From positions 168,991,310 to 169,055,309 of the forward strand of contig NC_134837.1 in assembly GCF_004210375.1 (NCBI RefSeq): a DNA stretch of 64,000 nt, in the 5' to 3' direction. Under the pieces are notes generated by a model. That model worked only from the letters and a program-made list of their open reading frames with translations, was not told the DNA's origin and searched no databases. The translations under genes and the position numbers were made by a program. This document shows, piece by piece, positions 1 through 12,064 of the stretch. This stretch comes from Tachypleus tridentatus (taxonomy: Eukaryota > Arthropoda > Merostomata > Xiphosura > Limulidae). Numbering within the stretch: position 1 is the stretch's first letter; each line of letters begins with the position of its first letter.

Positions 1-904
1 AAAATAAATTTTAAAAAGTTTTATATTTATTTCTACATATATTAATTTGCAAGATACTTTTGTTTCAAATTATTATCTTGTCACCCTGATTTTCTTTTCA
101 TCTATGCTTGTTAACTTACAAAAGAATCCCAGTCTTGAAAATTCTGCTTTTGTCCAAGAAAGTCAAGAGGTTTATCATAACATTTGTCATCTATCATATG
201 TTCCATGCTTGGTTTATAATGAGACACAGAATATCATTTGAGTTTAATTTTTTCCTCTAACTCTTTCTCTATACATTTTTCTGTTCAGTATAAACTGACA
301 ACAAAAATCACCCCAGACATTCATGGTTTAATCTTTGTGCATGGATGTATTTTATTAAAATTGCCTGCTTTTATTATGTAAGTGATAAGAGCATCCTAAT
401 ATCATTACAAACAAAATTAATTCTGAGTCATGTTTTTAATTATTTAAAAAAAAATTAAAATTGGCTGAGAATAGGAAAATCTAGCTTAATTATGGTTAAT
501 TTACTACATAAATGTCTGTTTTCTTTATGACAAACTTGAGAAGCAAAGATATAGCATCTGAAAATAACTTATCTAAAAATTCATATTGTTATACACTGTA
601 ATCAGTTTTTGAAAATCATATTAAAAAATGTAACTTATTTGACTTTAGCAACCAATCTTTAATTATTCTGATTAACTTTCACTCAGTACAACTTTTACTA
701 CGATATACTTTTTTACCCCACAGTTTCTTCAGTTTTTTTTTTCTTATAAATATATCACCAAACATCAGAGCAAAAAAAGAATGTAGTTATGAAGCAACTA
801 AACACACTTTCTCATGTGATGAAATGACCTGAGCAGTAAAACATCACAAATCAATAACTTACATAAAATGGACATAAGAAAAAATTCTAATGTAAGGTGA
901 AACA

Positions 905-938
905 TACATATATATATACACACACACACACACACATT
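905..938. repeat. TA/CA microsatellite
   Basis: CATATATATATACAC is followed by a run of CA. Confidence 0.9.
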
Positions 939-1284
939 ATATAGTCATGATTTTTTTTAAGTTCATAAAAAATTAAAATTATATTCATAGAAGTAAAAAG
1001 AAAAACAAGCCATAATAATATTGTACAAAAAATTAAGCCAATCATTTATAGTTGTTAATTTTCATTCTAAAATAAAAGTGATTCATCAATGTTTCAATAT
1101 ATAAACTGTATTCCTTAACTAAAGTATTTTTCTTTGATAATTGTGTTCTCAGTTTGTGGTAAGTTGTGATTATTAATTTTATTTTGTGCCATGGCATTGG
1201 CTACGTTGATATTTTGAATATTCACACATGTTGCTTTGTTGTAATAACCTATGTCCATATTTCTGTTTCATTATGAGGAAGTCT

Positions 1285-1554
1285 GGTTTTGTTTGTTTTG
1301 AACTTTATGCAAAGCTACTTGAGGGCTATTTGTGCTAGCCATCTGTAATTTAGCAGTGTAAGACTAGAGGGAAGTCATCATCACCCTCTGCCAACTCTTG
1401 GGCTACTCTTTTACCAATGAATAGTGAGATTGACCATTACATTATAATGCCCCCAAGGCTGAAAGGACAAGCATGTTTAGCGTGATAAGGATTCAAACCC
1501 ATGACCCTCAGATTACGAGTTGAGTGCCTTAACTACCTAGCCATGCTGGTCCCA
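1285..1554 (-). mobile_element. SINE-A copy, full length, old
   Basis: The reversed tail GTTTGTTTTG, body (CTAGCCATCTGTAATTTAGCAG) and tRNA-like head ending CCATGCTGGTCCC are all present with many substitutions. Confidence 0.85.
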
Positions 1555-1919
1555 CTTATAAGGAAGTACCTTTCCAGAGGGAAATTGCCAGTTTGAATTT
1601 GGAACACTGTGGAATTGAGCATTCATACATATTCTTGAAGTTTTATTCGTTTTCCATGCACATATTAGATTTGTGAATAGAGATCAAATATGATAGTTGG
1701 TGTAATCCTATAATTGTGTAACTACTACAATTAACATTCTTACTAAAGCACAGTTCATTCTTCTCATATCATATTGTGTACCCTCATTTTGTCTCTCTTC
1801 TTTGTACAATACTTTCTGATTTTGACATTCTATTCTGAGAACTTGTTTTAAAATGCCAAAAGTAAGTTCAAGATGCTCTATATTCATTACTTTAGATGTT
1901 AAGATTAAAATAAGTTATT

Positions 1920-1937
1920 TTATAAATAAATAAATAA

Positions 1938-1972
<35 letters not shown>
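1920..1972. repeat. AAAT then TA microsatellite
   Basis: AAATAAATAAAT repeats pass into about 14 TA dinucleotides. Confidence 0.95.
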
Positions 1973-1974
<2 letters not shown>

Positions 1975-3600
1975 TACACACACTGATATACATATACACC
2001 TATGATTATTTTATTTGAGCTCATTAGTTGTAGTGTGTTGATCTGCAAGTTATTATTATTCATGAATATTGGTTGAGCAATAGATCTTCATAAAATATCC
2101 AATATTTTACACTATAGGTAAAATCTATACCATTTATACATGAGAAACATACTTGCCAATTTTATAGCTGCATTCTGTTTTACTCATATGTTTAGTGATA
2201 TATATTACATGATAAAAATAAATTTCTGAAGAAGCAATAAAATGACAATTACTTTTTGGAAGTAGAGATCATGCAGAAATTATGTCATTTTATGTTTTGC
2301 AGTTCTGTTGGTGCTTTTTACAATTACATATAAGGAAAACCTATTTTTATTTCCTAAGATATCCTTTCATTAATCACAAATTTACATAACTTCCATCGAG
2401 GGGACGGGTATTCCAGCTAGTTTTTAATAACATAACAATATCAAGAAGAGCTATTCTGTTGTTTTAACACAGAGTTACAATTACAAATGAAGTTGTTAAA
2501 ATTACTATAAACGTAGCTATAAAAGTTATTACTTTTTCAAAAGACAATGCATTTGAAAATTAACAAAACTATAAGTTACATATAAAATTACGGTAAACAC
2601 AGTTAACGAACTGTTATCACAAAGTCTTCAAATTACAATCCTTTCACTGAGAGAATTTTCTTGTAAACTCTAAAGCCAAGTAGCATTGTAGAAACATTGT
2701 ACTCTACGTGCTTGTAGTATTTTACGAATAATAAAGGAAATACAAAAGGCCTTAAATAATAAATGTAAAAAAATAAAATTATCAGCGGCATACAATTACA
2801 ATGTGAACATTCTTGATGCATTGTTCCAGAATGCTATAAAATAGATTAACCGTTTGTATACTATGCCAAAAAAATTAATACCAATTTAGTGACAAAAGCT
2901 TCTCAACTCTAAACCAACCAGCCTTAACCTACCTCAACATGGTCCGTAGAACAGCTGTTCCAAGTCACTAACAGATGACAGCATTTTACATTGCTGAAAT
3001 TACAATAAAGAATAAAACATAACCAATTTTGAATAACCCATGTGCTGTTTAAATGTAAAAATTGCAAGTCCCATGAAAGTGATTAAACTTTCAACTCCTC
3101 CCCTCCCATTAGAACTATTTATCAGTATTTGGGCTTTGAGAAATTAATTGTGAAATGTTTGTAAGTATTTTAAGATTTGGTTTAACATCTGACTTTGCTA
3201 TTTTCATCTATTCTGAATTTTTTAGAGTAATTCCACCTCTATTCAACACAACAAAATTAATCCAACCTGACACTATAAGCTTTATACAGTTGTTTTCCAA
3301 ACCATAGAAACACGTTTTCCTGACTAGCTCAAAATTGCTTGTTTCTCACTAATAAATCCCTGTGATATATTTTACCTTAATTTTGGTCAAGCGTTCCTGA
3401 TTTTTCCTTTGAATTTCAGAATGCTGCTGCTCTCTTCCTTTAAGTAAGTCCTTGGCAATATATGCTTACATGGTATTACTTGTCAATACCTCTAATTTTA
3501 AAACAGGAAAATAACATTAAGTGCCTAAAGGAAATTATAATAGTATGTCCTTAGAAAGTAAACTTTCTCTGATGTAGGGCATTTTTTATTAGTATATACT

Positions 3601-3881
3601 GTTTGTTTTTTGAATTTTGCACAAAGCTGCACGAGGATTATCTGCGCTTGCTGTCCCTAATTTAGCAGTTTAAGACTAGAGGAAAGGCAGTTAGTCATCA
3701 CCACCCAGGCATTTACCGTCAACTCTTGGCCTACTCTTTTATCCATGAATAGTAGGATTGACTGTCACATTATAACACCCCCACGGCCAACATGGCGAGC
3801 ATGTTTGGTGCGACGGGGATTCGAACTCGCGTTCCTGAGATTATGAGTCGAACACCTTAACCCTCCTGGCCATACCGGACC
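3601..3881 (-). mobile_element. SINE-A copy, full length
   Basis: It runs from the tail at 3601 to a head ending CCATACCGGACC. Box B (GGATTCGAACTCG, reversed) is retained. Confidence 0.9.
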
Positions 3882-4442
3882 TAGTATATACTGATGCCTC
3901 AAAATTCATCAATTAAAAAAACAAAACTTCCTACAATTTCACCATTAGATTAAATAAAAAATATATATCAACATTTAACTTAGAAAATTTAAAAACTGTT
4001 AACTCAACTATACTAAATGTTATATTTATAATTATACAAACACACACACATACACTTCTATATGTGAATAGAGAAATTAGTGTCAAATAGATTATATACT
4101 TACTGCTTGATAACACAGATCACAATTTTCTACAATTAATTTTTATTAACTACTCCATTTAAAATTTCCAGCTTAAGCAGGTTTTTTGGCTGAGGTAGTG
4201 AACATGCACTTCTTTAATTATATATAATTTTTGAGCGGAACATTACACTTGCTTGACTTGACTCAAGGGAAGGAAGTAATAAAGTTATTATACTGTTCAT
4301 GTTATATTTATGAAATTATTTGAAGAAAATGTCCAATTTCAACTGTTTCGTTTTTTTTATTGGGCTTTCTCATGCGGTTAAAAGAGAACGCCAATGCTAC
4401 GGCCTTTTCATGAAGTTCACTTCCCCCCTTAGTTTTTGTATA

Positions 4443-4676
4443 CTATTTGATAGCGTTAATATAACTTAACACTTGCGATGAAGTAGGAATTTCGATTTCC
4501 TCACTATCTTTTCCATTTTGTTCATCTTCTGAATCTCTCACACTGTTACCATCTTGCGATTCTTTTATAGATTTTAAATCAACTTTATCAGTTTCTGTTA
4601 AAACATTCTTGTCATTGTTCACAAAACTTTCCACGTCCACAGAATCACCTGCATCAATCTTCTCAGAGTTTAGAAT
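4443..4676 (-). pseudogene. Acidic C-terminal tail, possibly pogo/Tigger-type transposase remnant
   Basis: The minus strand reads AGDSVDVESFVNNDKN..., then SEDEQNGKDSEEIEIPTSSQVLSYINAIK and stop. An acidic stretch followed by a short amphipathic IPTSSQVLSYI segment resembles the tails of CENP-B/Tigger-like transposases. An upstream stop near 4682 closes the frame and no DDE core is nearby. It could be chance. Confidence 0.25.
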
Positions 4677-5420
4677 TCACGAGAATCGTCATAATAAACA
4701 TAAAAAAGAGGATATTTAGTAGCTTTTTTTTAAACATGAGGGTATTAAGTAAATGTTCACTAAATTTTAAAATTAGGGAAGCTAGGAATTTATTTTTTCG
4801 TGAGAATTACTTAAAGAGTAGAATTTTGCACTTAAAAGACAAATGTATTTCACAAATCATGAATCTAAGTTAACTGCAAAAATAATGACGGCAAGAACAG
4901 AATATATTTAACCAGTACTTACTATAACAAAATGTCCGAGAATTTATTAATATCTAAAGAAATTATTAATTAAATAAGAAATTAATATTTAATGAAAAAC
5001 ATCATTTTTTCCGCCTAACTCAGGTTCTAATCCTGCTTGTTGATAGATGAGGTAGGTGAAAGATAGTTTTCCGTTCGCGTCACGCAGGTTCTGCCATATA
5101 GAGGGCCTTTTATAAAGAAAATCTTAAGATAATGATGCAAAATTTTGATATTTCCGGCTCATACAGGTTTCCGTCCTATGCAGTTTCCGGCTGAGACAGG
5201 TTTTAATGTACATTCGTCAGCTACAGTCAGTGTGCTATAAGCTGAGGAAGCTATAATTGTGATTAACTCCTATTAATTGGAAAATTACAGAACTGGACCA
5301 GGAACGTTTATAGATTTCGAAAATTACAAACCGTTCAACATCGGTGAATAACTTCGGACGTTATTATTTCTATGGGGACATTATAAATATCTTTGCCGGA
5401 AGAAGTCAGCTTGTACCCGA

Positions 5421-5541
5421 CCACCCCGCTAGTTCAGCGGTATGTCTACGGATTTACAATGCTAAAATCAGGGGTTCGATTTCCCTCAGTGGGCTCAGCA
5501 GATAGCCCGATGTGGCTATGCTATAAGAAAACACACACACA
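5421..5541 (+). mobile_element. SINE-B copy, near consensus
   Basis: The tRNA-like head CCCCGCTAGTTCAGCGGTAT has box B GGGGTTCGATTTCC. It is followed by CAGCAGATAGCCCGATGTGG and a tail CTATAAGAAAACACAC. The anticodon loop reads TTTACAA. Confidence 0.9.
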
Positions 5542-5578
5542 CCCTTGTACTCGTTGTGAGGCCTGCCAAGTAAAAGAC

Positions 5579-5879
5579 AGCATTAGGTTAGGTTTGTTTG
5601 TTTGGAAATTTCGCACAAAGCTACTCGAGGGCTATCTGTGCTAGCCGTCCCTAATTTAGCAGTGTAAGACTAGAGGGAAGGCAGCTAGTCATCACCACCC
5701 ACCGCCAACTCTTGGGCTACTCTTTACGAACGAATAGTGGGATTGACCGTCACATTATACACCCCCACGGCTGGGAGGGCGAGCATGTTTAGCGCGACGC
5801 GGGCGCGAACCCGCGACCCTCGGATTACGAGTCGCACGCCTTACGCGCTAGGCCATGCCGGGCCTAGCATTAGGTTAGG
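5579..5879 (-). mobile_element. SINE-A copy, young GCGC subfamily, with 14-bp duplication
   Basis: The SINE occupies 5593-5865 and is flanked by identical AGCATTAGGTTAGG (5579-5592 and 5866-5879). The head has the subfamily-specific GCGCGACGCGGGCGCGAAC and TTACGCGCTAGGCC. A perfect duplication of this length indicates LINE-driven insertion in the recent past. Confidence 0.95.
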
Positions 5880-6386
5880 CAAGGCGTAACATTATCAACT
5901 CAAAATTAACTTACTAATCGAGAACCTGGATCAACGGTAAATATGCAGTTATAGACCGGGTATAATACTCAGTATAGTTTGCAAAAGCCTTGCATATAAA
6001 CCATCATTTGTAGTAATAATTAGTAATAGCCGTTATTGTAAATTATATTGTTTTTTGGTTGTATATCAAAATATATGTAGTTAAAAAAGAAAATCGTGTG
6101 TACCAAATTTGTTAGCGAATAACATCAATTTAATACATATTAGCAAAGAATCGGAGACTTGTCCGAAATAAGTTATAATACGTAACAACCTATACTAATA
6201 TATCATGAAATAGATTTATGCTAATACACATATACATGCACACATATAACCATGAAGTTTTTACAACTTCATTGTAAATTAAAATTGTATTTATATTAAA
6301 TAAAAAAATGAATCATAATGATACTGCAAAAAACAATAGCTACATCTGTTTTACAAAGGTTAATACGACTATGTTAAACCATATAT

Positions 6387-6671
6387 TTAGGTGACCGTCA
6401 ACAAAGAGCCTCTTATACCACAAAAACAGTTATTCTTTGGAGTTTGACCAACACTTTGGTGCCATGTCAGCACTTGTATTTCATCTTCAGATGCTTTTGG
6501 TTTTGGCCGAAATGAAGCATCACATTCTTCAGTTCTTAAACTTGATAAGTATAATTTCCGACTAACTTTTTTCCACTTGACCCAACTTTTCTTTTCCCTA
6601 CCTTTGAGTAACAGCTTTAGATGTCTGACTTTTAATTTAAGATTAAAATATGGAATAGAATCGGCATACAA
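6387..6671 (-). other. Unassigned 94-codon open frame
   Basis: This is the longest unexplained frame in the first 8 kb. It starts MYADSIPYFNLKLKVRHLKLLLKG and has a basic, Lys/Trp-rich middle (REKKSWVKWKKVSRK). I recognise no domain, see no flanking splice sites of note and cannot separate it from a chance frame. Confidence 0.1.
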
Positions 6672-8014
6672 TCTCTACTTTGTTACACTATAAGCACAAC
6701 AACTGAAGTTGCTCATTGGTTCTTTATAAAATTCCTAAAACTGCATCTACAGTAGAATGTTTTCATAATTTCAGAACAATCTCGAGATCTAGTTCTAGAA
6801 TGTTCCAGTAATGTCCAAAATATTATGGAAATGGAGCTCTGTAACTTTCCTTTATTCTTGGAAATAGTTGCATCACAGATCTAAAGCAAGATGGGATGCA
6901 AATACACCCCAGCAAGAATAAGTAAATAGAAACATGAATCAAATCTTACTGGTTTAGAATAACACATCTGTAGTTACAGAGAGTTATAAAAATGGGGTAG
7001 GTACTGTGTGTCCCAGCTAACCCGGCCTTACCTGAGCTGAGTAATAGAGATTTCAATTATAGTGGTGTACGAATTACTTAAGTAAAAACTTATAAATAAG
7101 ATGAAGTTATACATAAATGTTGATGTATATTAAAACAACTACGAGAGCAAGACACATAAGAAAGGGTTTTATGTATATCTAAAAAGAACTTCTTACAAAA
7201 TTGCAATCACAGTGAAATGCGTACATACAAATATTATTGATAAATAAAGAGGTTGGGCCTTAATTTACAACTTGTATTACGAGCCTTTGTGAAAAACTGA
7301 TGCCTATCGTGAAAGTAAAACTGACTTAATACTCCTGTTGAAATGTTGCTTTAAAATACCACAAATCATGGAACCTAATGTACTCAATACTGAACTGGAA
7401 ACATTTGAAGAAATCAAAATAAGAGAGCTGCCTAGATCAGGGGAAAAAAATCAGGGTTAGTATTCATTAAAAAAAAATTATTTTTTTGCATTAACAGCGT
7501 CAAAAGAAACAAAACTGCTGAAGTTTAAATGTTTTATCCGAAAGGTGCTGTTCGAAACATTTTTCTTCTGCACAAGCAGATGAGATGATTATTGCGAGTT
7601 AAATATGCGTGACAGTTTTAACTCTAAGATAATTTCACGTAGATAGCGATTTCATTTAAATGTTTTGATTGTATGGTATTAATTTTATAGAAAGATAATG
7701 CACCACTGAAAAAAATCAAAGGCAAACAAACAAAATTTGAGAATTACCTAATCATTTACCATGTAATATCATACGTAATTTATATTTTTGGCAACGACAA
7801 GGTCAATAGTTATAACTGTTTTATAATATATATAATGATAAAAAACAGTAAAAAGAAACAAAAACAAATTACACCTCCATCGAAAAAAATTAAGATAAAC
7901 ACAATAGTCAACAATTATTCAAAGTGATCTTTAAGCTCCAACGCATCTTCTAGATGAAATGAAAATCACTTGTTGCTTCAAAAACCATAAAATGAGAGTA
8001 AACAAAGCCATATA

Positions 8015-9622
8015 CAGTTACGACAGAAAGTGTTCGTACCCCTGCGCCCGAGGAGTTTTTGCTCATAACTTAAAAAGTATCACGATTAGGCTAATAGCCG
8101 TGTGGTATATTATAAATATTATATTAACACACATCTACATAAATGTTTATGTAAATTAAACGACAAATAAACTGTTTATAAACAAATAACCAAAAATAGG
8201 AGGAGCAGAAAGTGTTCATACAGTTCAGAAAGTGTGAAAAAACTGATATTCCCGCAAAAATTTTGTTTAGTTTGACAAATAAACTACATCATACCATACC
8301 AGAACTAGACACTGGGTTCATAATTATTGGAATTTAGCCAGCAGAAAATGTACTTCCGGCAATTTAGCGCCGTCTCCGTCATTATCTACTTGGTCATCAT
8401 AGCGAACAGGAAACAACTGCCCAGTGATTTGAAAACCCGAATTATTGTAAAATACAGGTCTCGTGTGTCTCTTTCCGGTATTGCTACACAACTTAATGTG
8501 CCTAAATCTACTGTTCAAAGCATAATTGTCAAATTAAAGCTTACAGGATCAACTGCTAACCTCCCTCGTTCCGGACACCCCACAAAAATTCCAGAGAGAA
8601 CCACGTGGAAGGTTCTCAGAGAAGTTAGTAAGAACCCTCGTTTAACACGTAATGACATACAGAAACTGGTAAGGGAAACTGAGGTTGAAGTAAGCACCTC
8701 TACAATTACGAACATATTGCATTCTTCTGGGTTCAAAGCATGCCGTCCTCGTAGAATTCCATATTTAAAGCCTGTTCATTTAGAAGCACGATTGAGGCAT
8801 GCAAGAAAGCATGTAGATAAACCCTTTACCTGTTGGAAGAGTATTCTTTGGTCAGACGAGACTAAAATCGAGCTTTTCGGCCACAATGATGTTCGCTATA
8901 TTTTCCGTAAGAAGCGAAAACGAAATTTTCCAAAGAACACCGTCCCTACAGTTAAACACGGAGATGGCTCGATCATACTTTGAGGTTTCTTCAGCTCTTC
9001 TGGTGTAGGCAGCCTTCACCGCGACAAAAGAATCATGAAAAAAAAAAGAGTACGTATATGTATTAGGCACTTGTATCAAGAATGATGCTCAGAACTTGCG
9101 GCTTGGGAGCCGTTGGATCTTACAGCACGACAATGACCTTGAGCACACATCGAAATATGTGCAATCCTTGTTGTAGAGGAACCATATAAGCATTCTGGAG
9201 TGGCCATCACAGTCACTCGATCTTAACCCAATTGAAAACGTTTGGCATGAGTTGAAGACCAGGGTTCATCAGCATCATCCAAAAATCTTGCAAGTATTGG
9301 AGGCCTTCTGTAAGGAAGAATGGAAGAAAATATCAGTCGAGTACTGTCAAACGATCATGGATGGCTATGAAGAGAGATTGCGCGAAGTAATTCACCTTAA
9401 AGGCTACACAACTGACCATTAAAGTTGACGCCCTCCTATGTTTGGTTATTTATTTATAAACAGTTTATTTGTCGTTTAATTTACATACAAGTTTATGTAG
9501 ATGTGTGTTAGTATAATATTGATAATAAACCCTACTTTCATTATCCTAATCGTGATACTTTTTAAGTTATGAGAAACAAACTACTCACGACGCAGGGGTA
9601 CGAACACTTTCTGTCGTAAATG
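8015..9622 (+). mobile_element. Tc1-like DNA transposon with about 190-bp terminal inverted repeats
   Basis: The left arm (8015-8208) and right arm (9430-9622) are inverted copies sharing the outer motif CAGAAAGTGTTCGTACC, a run AAACTGTTTATAAA, and inner ends near AGGAGG/CCTCC. A TA dinucleotide flanks the left end (8013-8014); the right flank is TG, probably a mutated TA. A second copy of the outer motif (CAGAAAGTGTTCATAC, 8206-8221) lies at the inner edge of the left arm, reminiscent of the doubled transposase sites of IR/DR-type Tc1 elements. The right arm lacks a clear inner site. The element carries one broken transposase. Confidence 0.9.
8327..9422 (+). pseudogene. Tc1-like DD34E transposase, broken
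   Basis: The N-terminal part has paired helix-turn-helix sequence (GIATQLNVPKSTVQSIIVKL, then a second HTH ending ITNILHSSGFKA), as in Tc1 transposases that bind TIR ends and cut and paste the element. The catalytic core shows WSDETK (first Asp), LQHDND (second Asp) and NPIENVWHE (Glu), with 34 residues between the last two, so DD34E. The frame is destroyed by TGA at 8981-8983 (where Trp of VWG is expected), a frameshift at an A-run near 9040, and TAG at 9174-9176. The C-terminus ends at TAA 9420-9422. The true start codon is uncertain; the open frame begins near 8327. The copy is inactive. Confidence 0.9.
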
Positions 9623-9878
9623 TGCATGAAACCAACCCAAGATTAAAGCAAGGGCTTACCGGACTGAAGCCCAGGGCCACACACTAATTAGGGGGTTTCA
9701 AGCCATGACTTTAAATGTATTGCACATAGAGGCTCTGTTTCGAGGGGGTCTCTATAAGTTGAAAAGCCTAAGACCGATAAAACCGTTAATCCGGCCTTCA
9801 ATAAAACACTTTAAATATTCCTATTTAATATTTATAATTCCTATAAATGTTCCTCATTATACTTACGTAGTTTCTTTT

Positions 9879-10078
9879 TTCAAACATGCTCGCTCTTTCA
9901 GCCGTTGAGACGTTATAATGTGACGATTAATCCCACTATTCGTTCGTAAAAGAGTAGCCCAAGAGTTGGCGGTGGGTGGTGATGACTAGCTGCCTTTCCT
10001 CTAGTCTTACACTGCTAAATTAAGAATGGCTAGCGCAGATAGCCCTCGTGTAGTTTTGCGCGTAATTAAAAATAAACC
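9879..10078 (+). mobile_element. SINE-A copy lacking the tRNA head
   Basis: It starts within the body at CAAACATGCTCGC and runs to a GCGCGTAATTAAAA tail. It is 5' truncated. Confidence 0.85.
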
Positions 10079-10362
10079 AATCTTTTTTTTTACGCTCTGC
10101 ATTTCCACCCTTCGACTTCACATGTATTGTTTAGATATTTCGATATGTTATGGTAAACTCTACCAAGGGTTTGGTGAACCATGCTAAAAGAAAGCTCCTC
10201 TGACAATATCTGAACATTTGCCATTGTATTTCTGTTGACTAGATTGATCTCAAATTGATGTAATTCTTTTTCTGGTCATTTCAATGAGATTCTACTTCAG
10301 TATTAATTCTCGTACTGATGTTTGATTGGTGATTTTGTCAGGCCGTCTTAACAAATAGATCG

Positions 10363-10638
10363 TTTGTTTGTTTTTGGAATTTCGCGCAAAGCTACTCGAG
10401 GGCTACCTGCACTACCCGTCCCTAATTTAGCAGTATAATACTAAAGGGAAGGCAGCTAGTCATCACCACCCACCGCCAACTCTTGGGCTACTCTTTTACT
10501 AACGAATAGTGGGTTTGACCGTGCATTATAACGCCCCTACGGCTGAAAGGGCGAGTTTGTTTGGTGCGATTGGGATTCGAACTCGCGACCGTTGGATTAC
10601 GAGTCGAACGCCTTAACACACTTAACCATGTCGGACCT
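10363..10638 (-). mobile_element. SINE-A copy, full length
   Basis: Tail GTTTGTTTGTTTTTGG at 10362; the head ends CCATGTCGGACC. It is close to consensus. Confidence 0.9.
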
Positions 10639-10794
10639 TTAACAAAAAGAAAGTATAAATGTAGTTTATACAATCCTATACCAATAAAACTTAAAGGTAT
10701 TCTAGACTTTTGGATAACTTTTAATGATTTTTAACATGTTGCATGTTCGTTGAATAATGTGCAAAAATTCTGAAGTGCAATTTTCGCAACCGTT

Positions 10795-11003
10795 CCTAGT
10801 TTTGAAGTGATAGAGTAGTAGATGGAAGGCAGGTTGTCACTGTCACCTAAAGTCAACTTTTGGGATACTCTCTCCTAATGAATAATTAGGTTTCGACACA
10901 TTATAAAACCTCCAATGCTGAAATGATAAAACTGTTTTATGATGACGAGTTTCGATCTTGCGATCACAAAATTGTGAGTCGATTGCCCTGACAGCCCAGC
11001 ATT
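10795..11003 (-). mobile_element. Ancient SINE-A copy
   Basis: It is heavily diverged, but GGAAGGCAG, CAACTTTTGGGATACTC and the reversed box B region TTTCGATCTTGCGA are in the right order. Confidence 0.6.
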
Positions 11004-11104
11004 TCATCTAAAGACCCGTGAGGTTTGGCTTTACTTACAGAACAAGTTGAATCACAGTTTCCTAAGATAAAAATCCAAAATCTTCTTTTCTTATTACTAA
11101 CTGT

Positions 11105-11250
11105 GTTGGGCTTGGTCCGGTAGATGGAGTGACGGTATTAGAATTTTATGATTCATAACTCACGTATCATAGTTGAAAAAACGCTTTCCGCATTTTGAGG
11201 CCGTGCATATAAGAGTGACAGCTAAATCGAACTATTTGGTTTGACAAAGG
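11105..11250 (+). mobile_element. Ancient SINE-A head and body fragment
   Basis: GGTCCGGTAGATGGAG, then TCATAACTCACG and GAGGCCGTGCATATAAG, follow the A-family order with strong divergence. Confidence 0.4.
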
Positions 11251-11590
11251 TAGTCTAATACTAAAAGTTAACAAAAGGTACTGTTAACTAAGTGCTTTCT
11301 CTTGTCTATGAGTTTATTATTAGGAAAATTATTTAGAAAACCTGTTTCAGTTGGAACAGATCGCGGAATACTAGTTCTTTTGAAGCTGAAATGGCAAAAC
11401 ATGGACTGAAATAGAATTATCTAGAAATCAAAGTTCAATTACTTTCCAAACTTTGTTCCCAAATTGTCTTCTCAGTATACTCTATACATTCTCAAAAACA
11501 CAACAAAATATTTTCTGTAACCTTGTACTGTGATGTTCTGAATTAATTTTTAGCTAGAGGTCATAACCTTTGTATCAAATTCTGTAAGTA

Positions 11591-11711
11591 CCCCGTTGGG
11601 ACAGCGGTAAGACTTCCGAGTTACAACGCTAAAATCACAGGTTCGATTCCCATCGGTAAATAAAACAGATAGCCCTATGTGGCTTTACTAAAAGAAAATC
11701 ATAAACACACA
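11591..11711 (+). mobile_element. SINE-B copy
   Basis: Head CCCCGTTGGGACAGCGGTAA, box B AGGTTCGATTCCC, module CAGATAGCCCTATGTGG and tail AAAGAAAATC...ACACAC. Confidence 0.85.
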
Positions 11712-11767
11712 AATACCATATAAAAATCCTGTTAAGAAATATAATAAGAAGAACGTTTGCAAGTTTT

Positions 11768-12064
11768 GAATTTCACGCAAGCGTACACAAGGGGTTATCT
11801 GCGATAGCCGTCTCTAATTTTGAATTGTTTTTTTGCCTTTTTGAATTTCGCGCAAAGCTGCGCGAGGACTATCTGCACTGGCCGTCCCTAACTTAGAAGT
11901 GTAAGATAAGAGGGAATGCAGCTAGTCATCACCACGCACCGCCAACTCTTGGACTACTCTTTTACCAATGAATTGTGGAATTGATCGTCAATTTATAACT
12001 CACCCACGGCTTAAAGGGCGAGCATGTTTGGTGTGATTGGGATGCAAACCACCTGACCATGTTG
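11768..12064 (-). mobile_element. Two adjacent SINE-A copies, one a tail fragment
   Basis: A 53-bp tail fragment (GAATTTCACGCAAGCG..., 11768-11820) abuts a longer copy (11822-12064) starting again at TTGAATTTCGCGCAAAG and ending ACCACCTGACCATG. The second lacks its last head bases. Confidence 0.8.

Noticed and set aside
4172-5215. GGTTTTTTGGCTGAGGTAG and CCGGCTGAGACAGGTTTT as TIRs of a pogo-like element around the acidic tail at 4.5 kb
   Set aside because: The two stretches are not convincing inverted copies and no TA-flanked ends could be defined.
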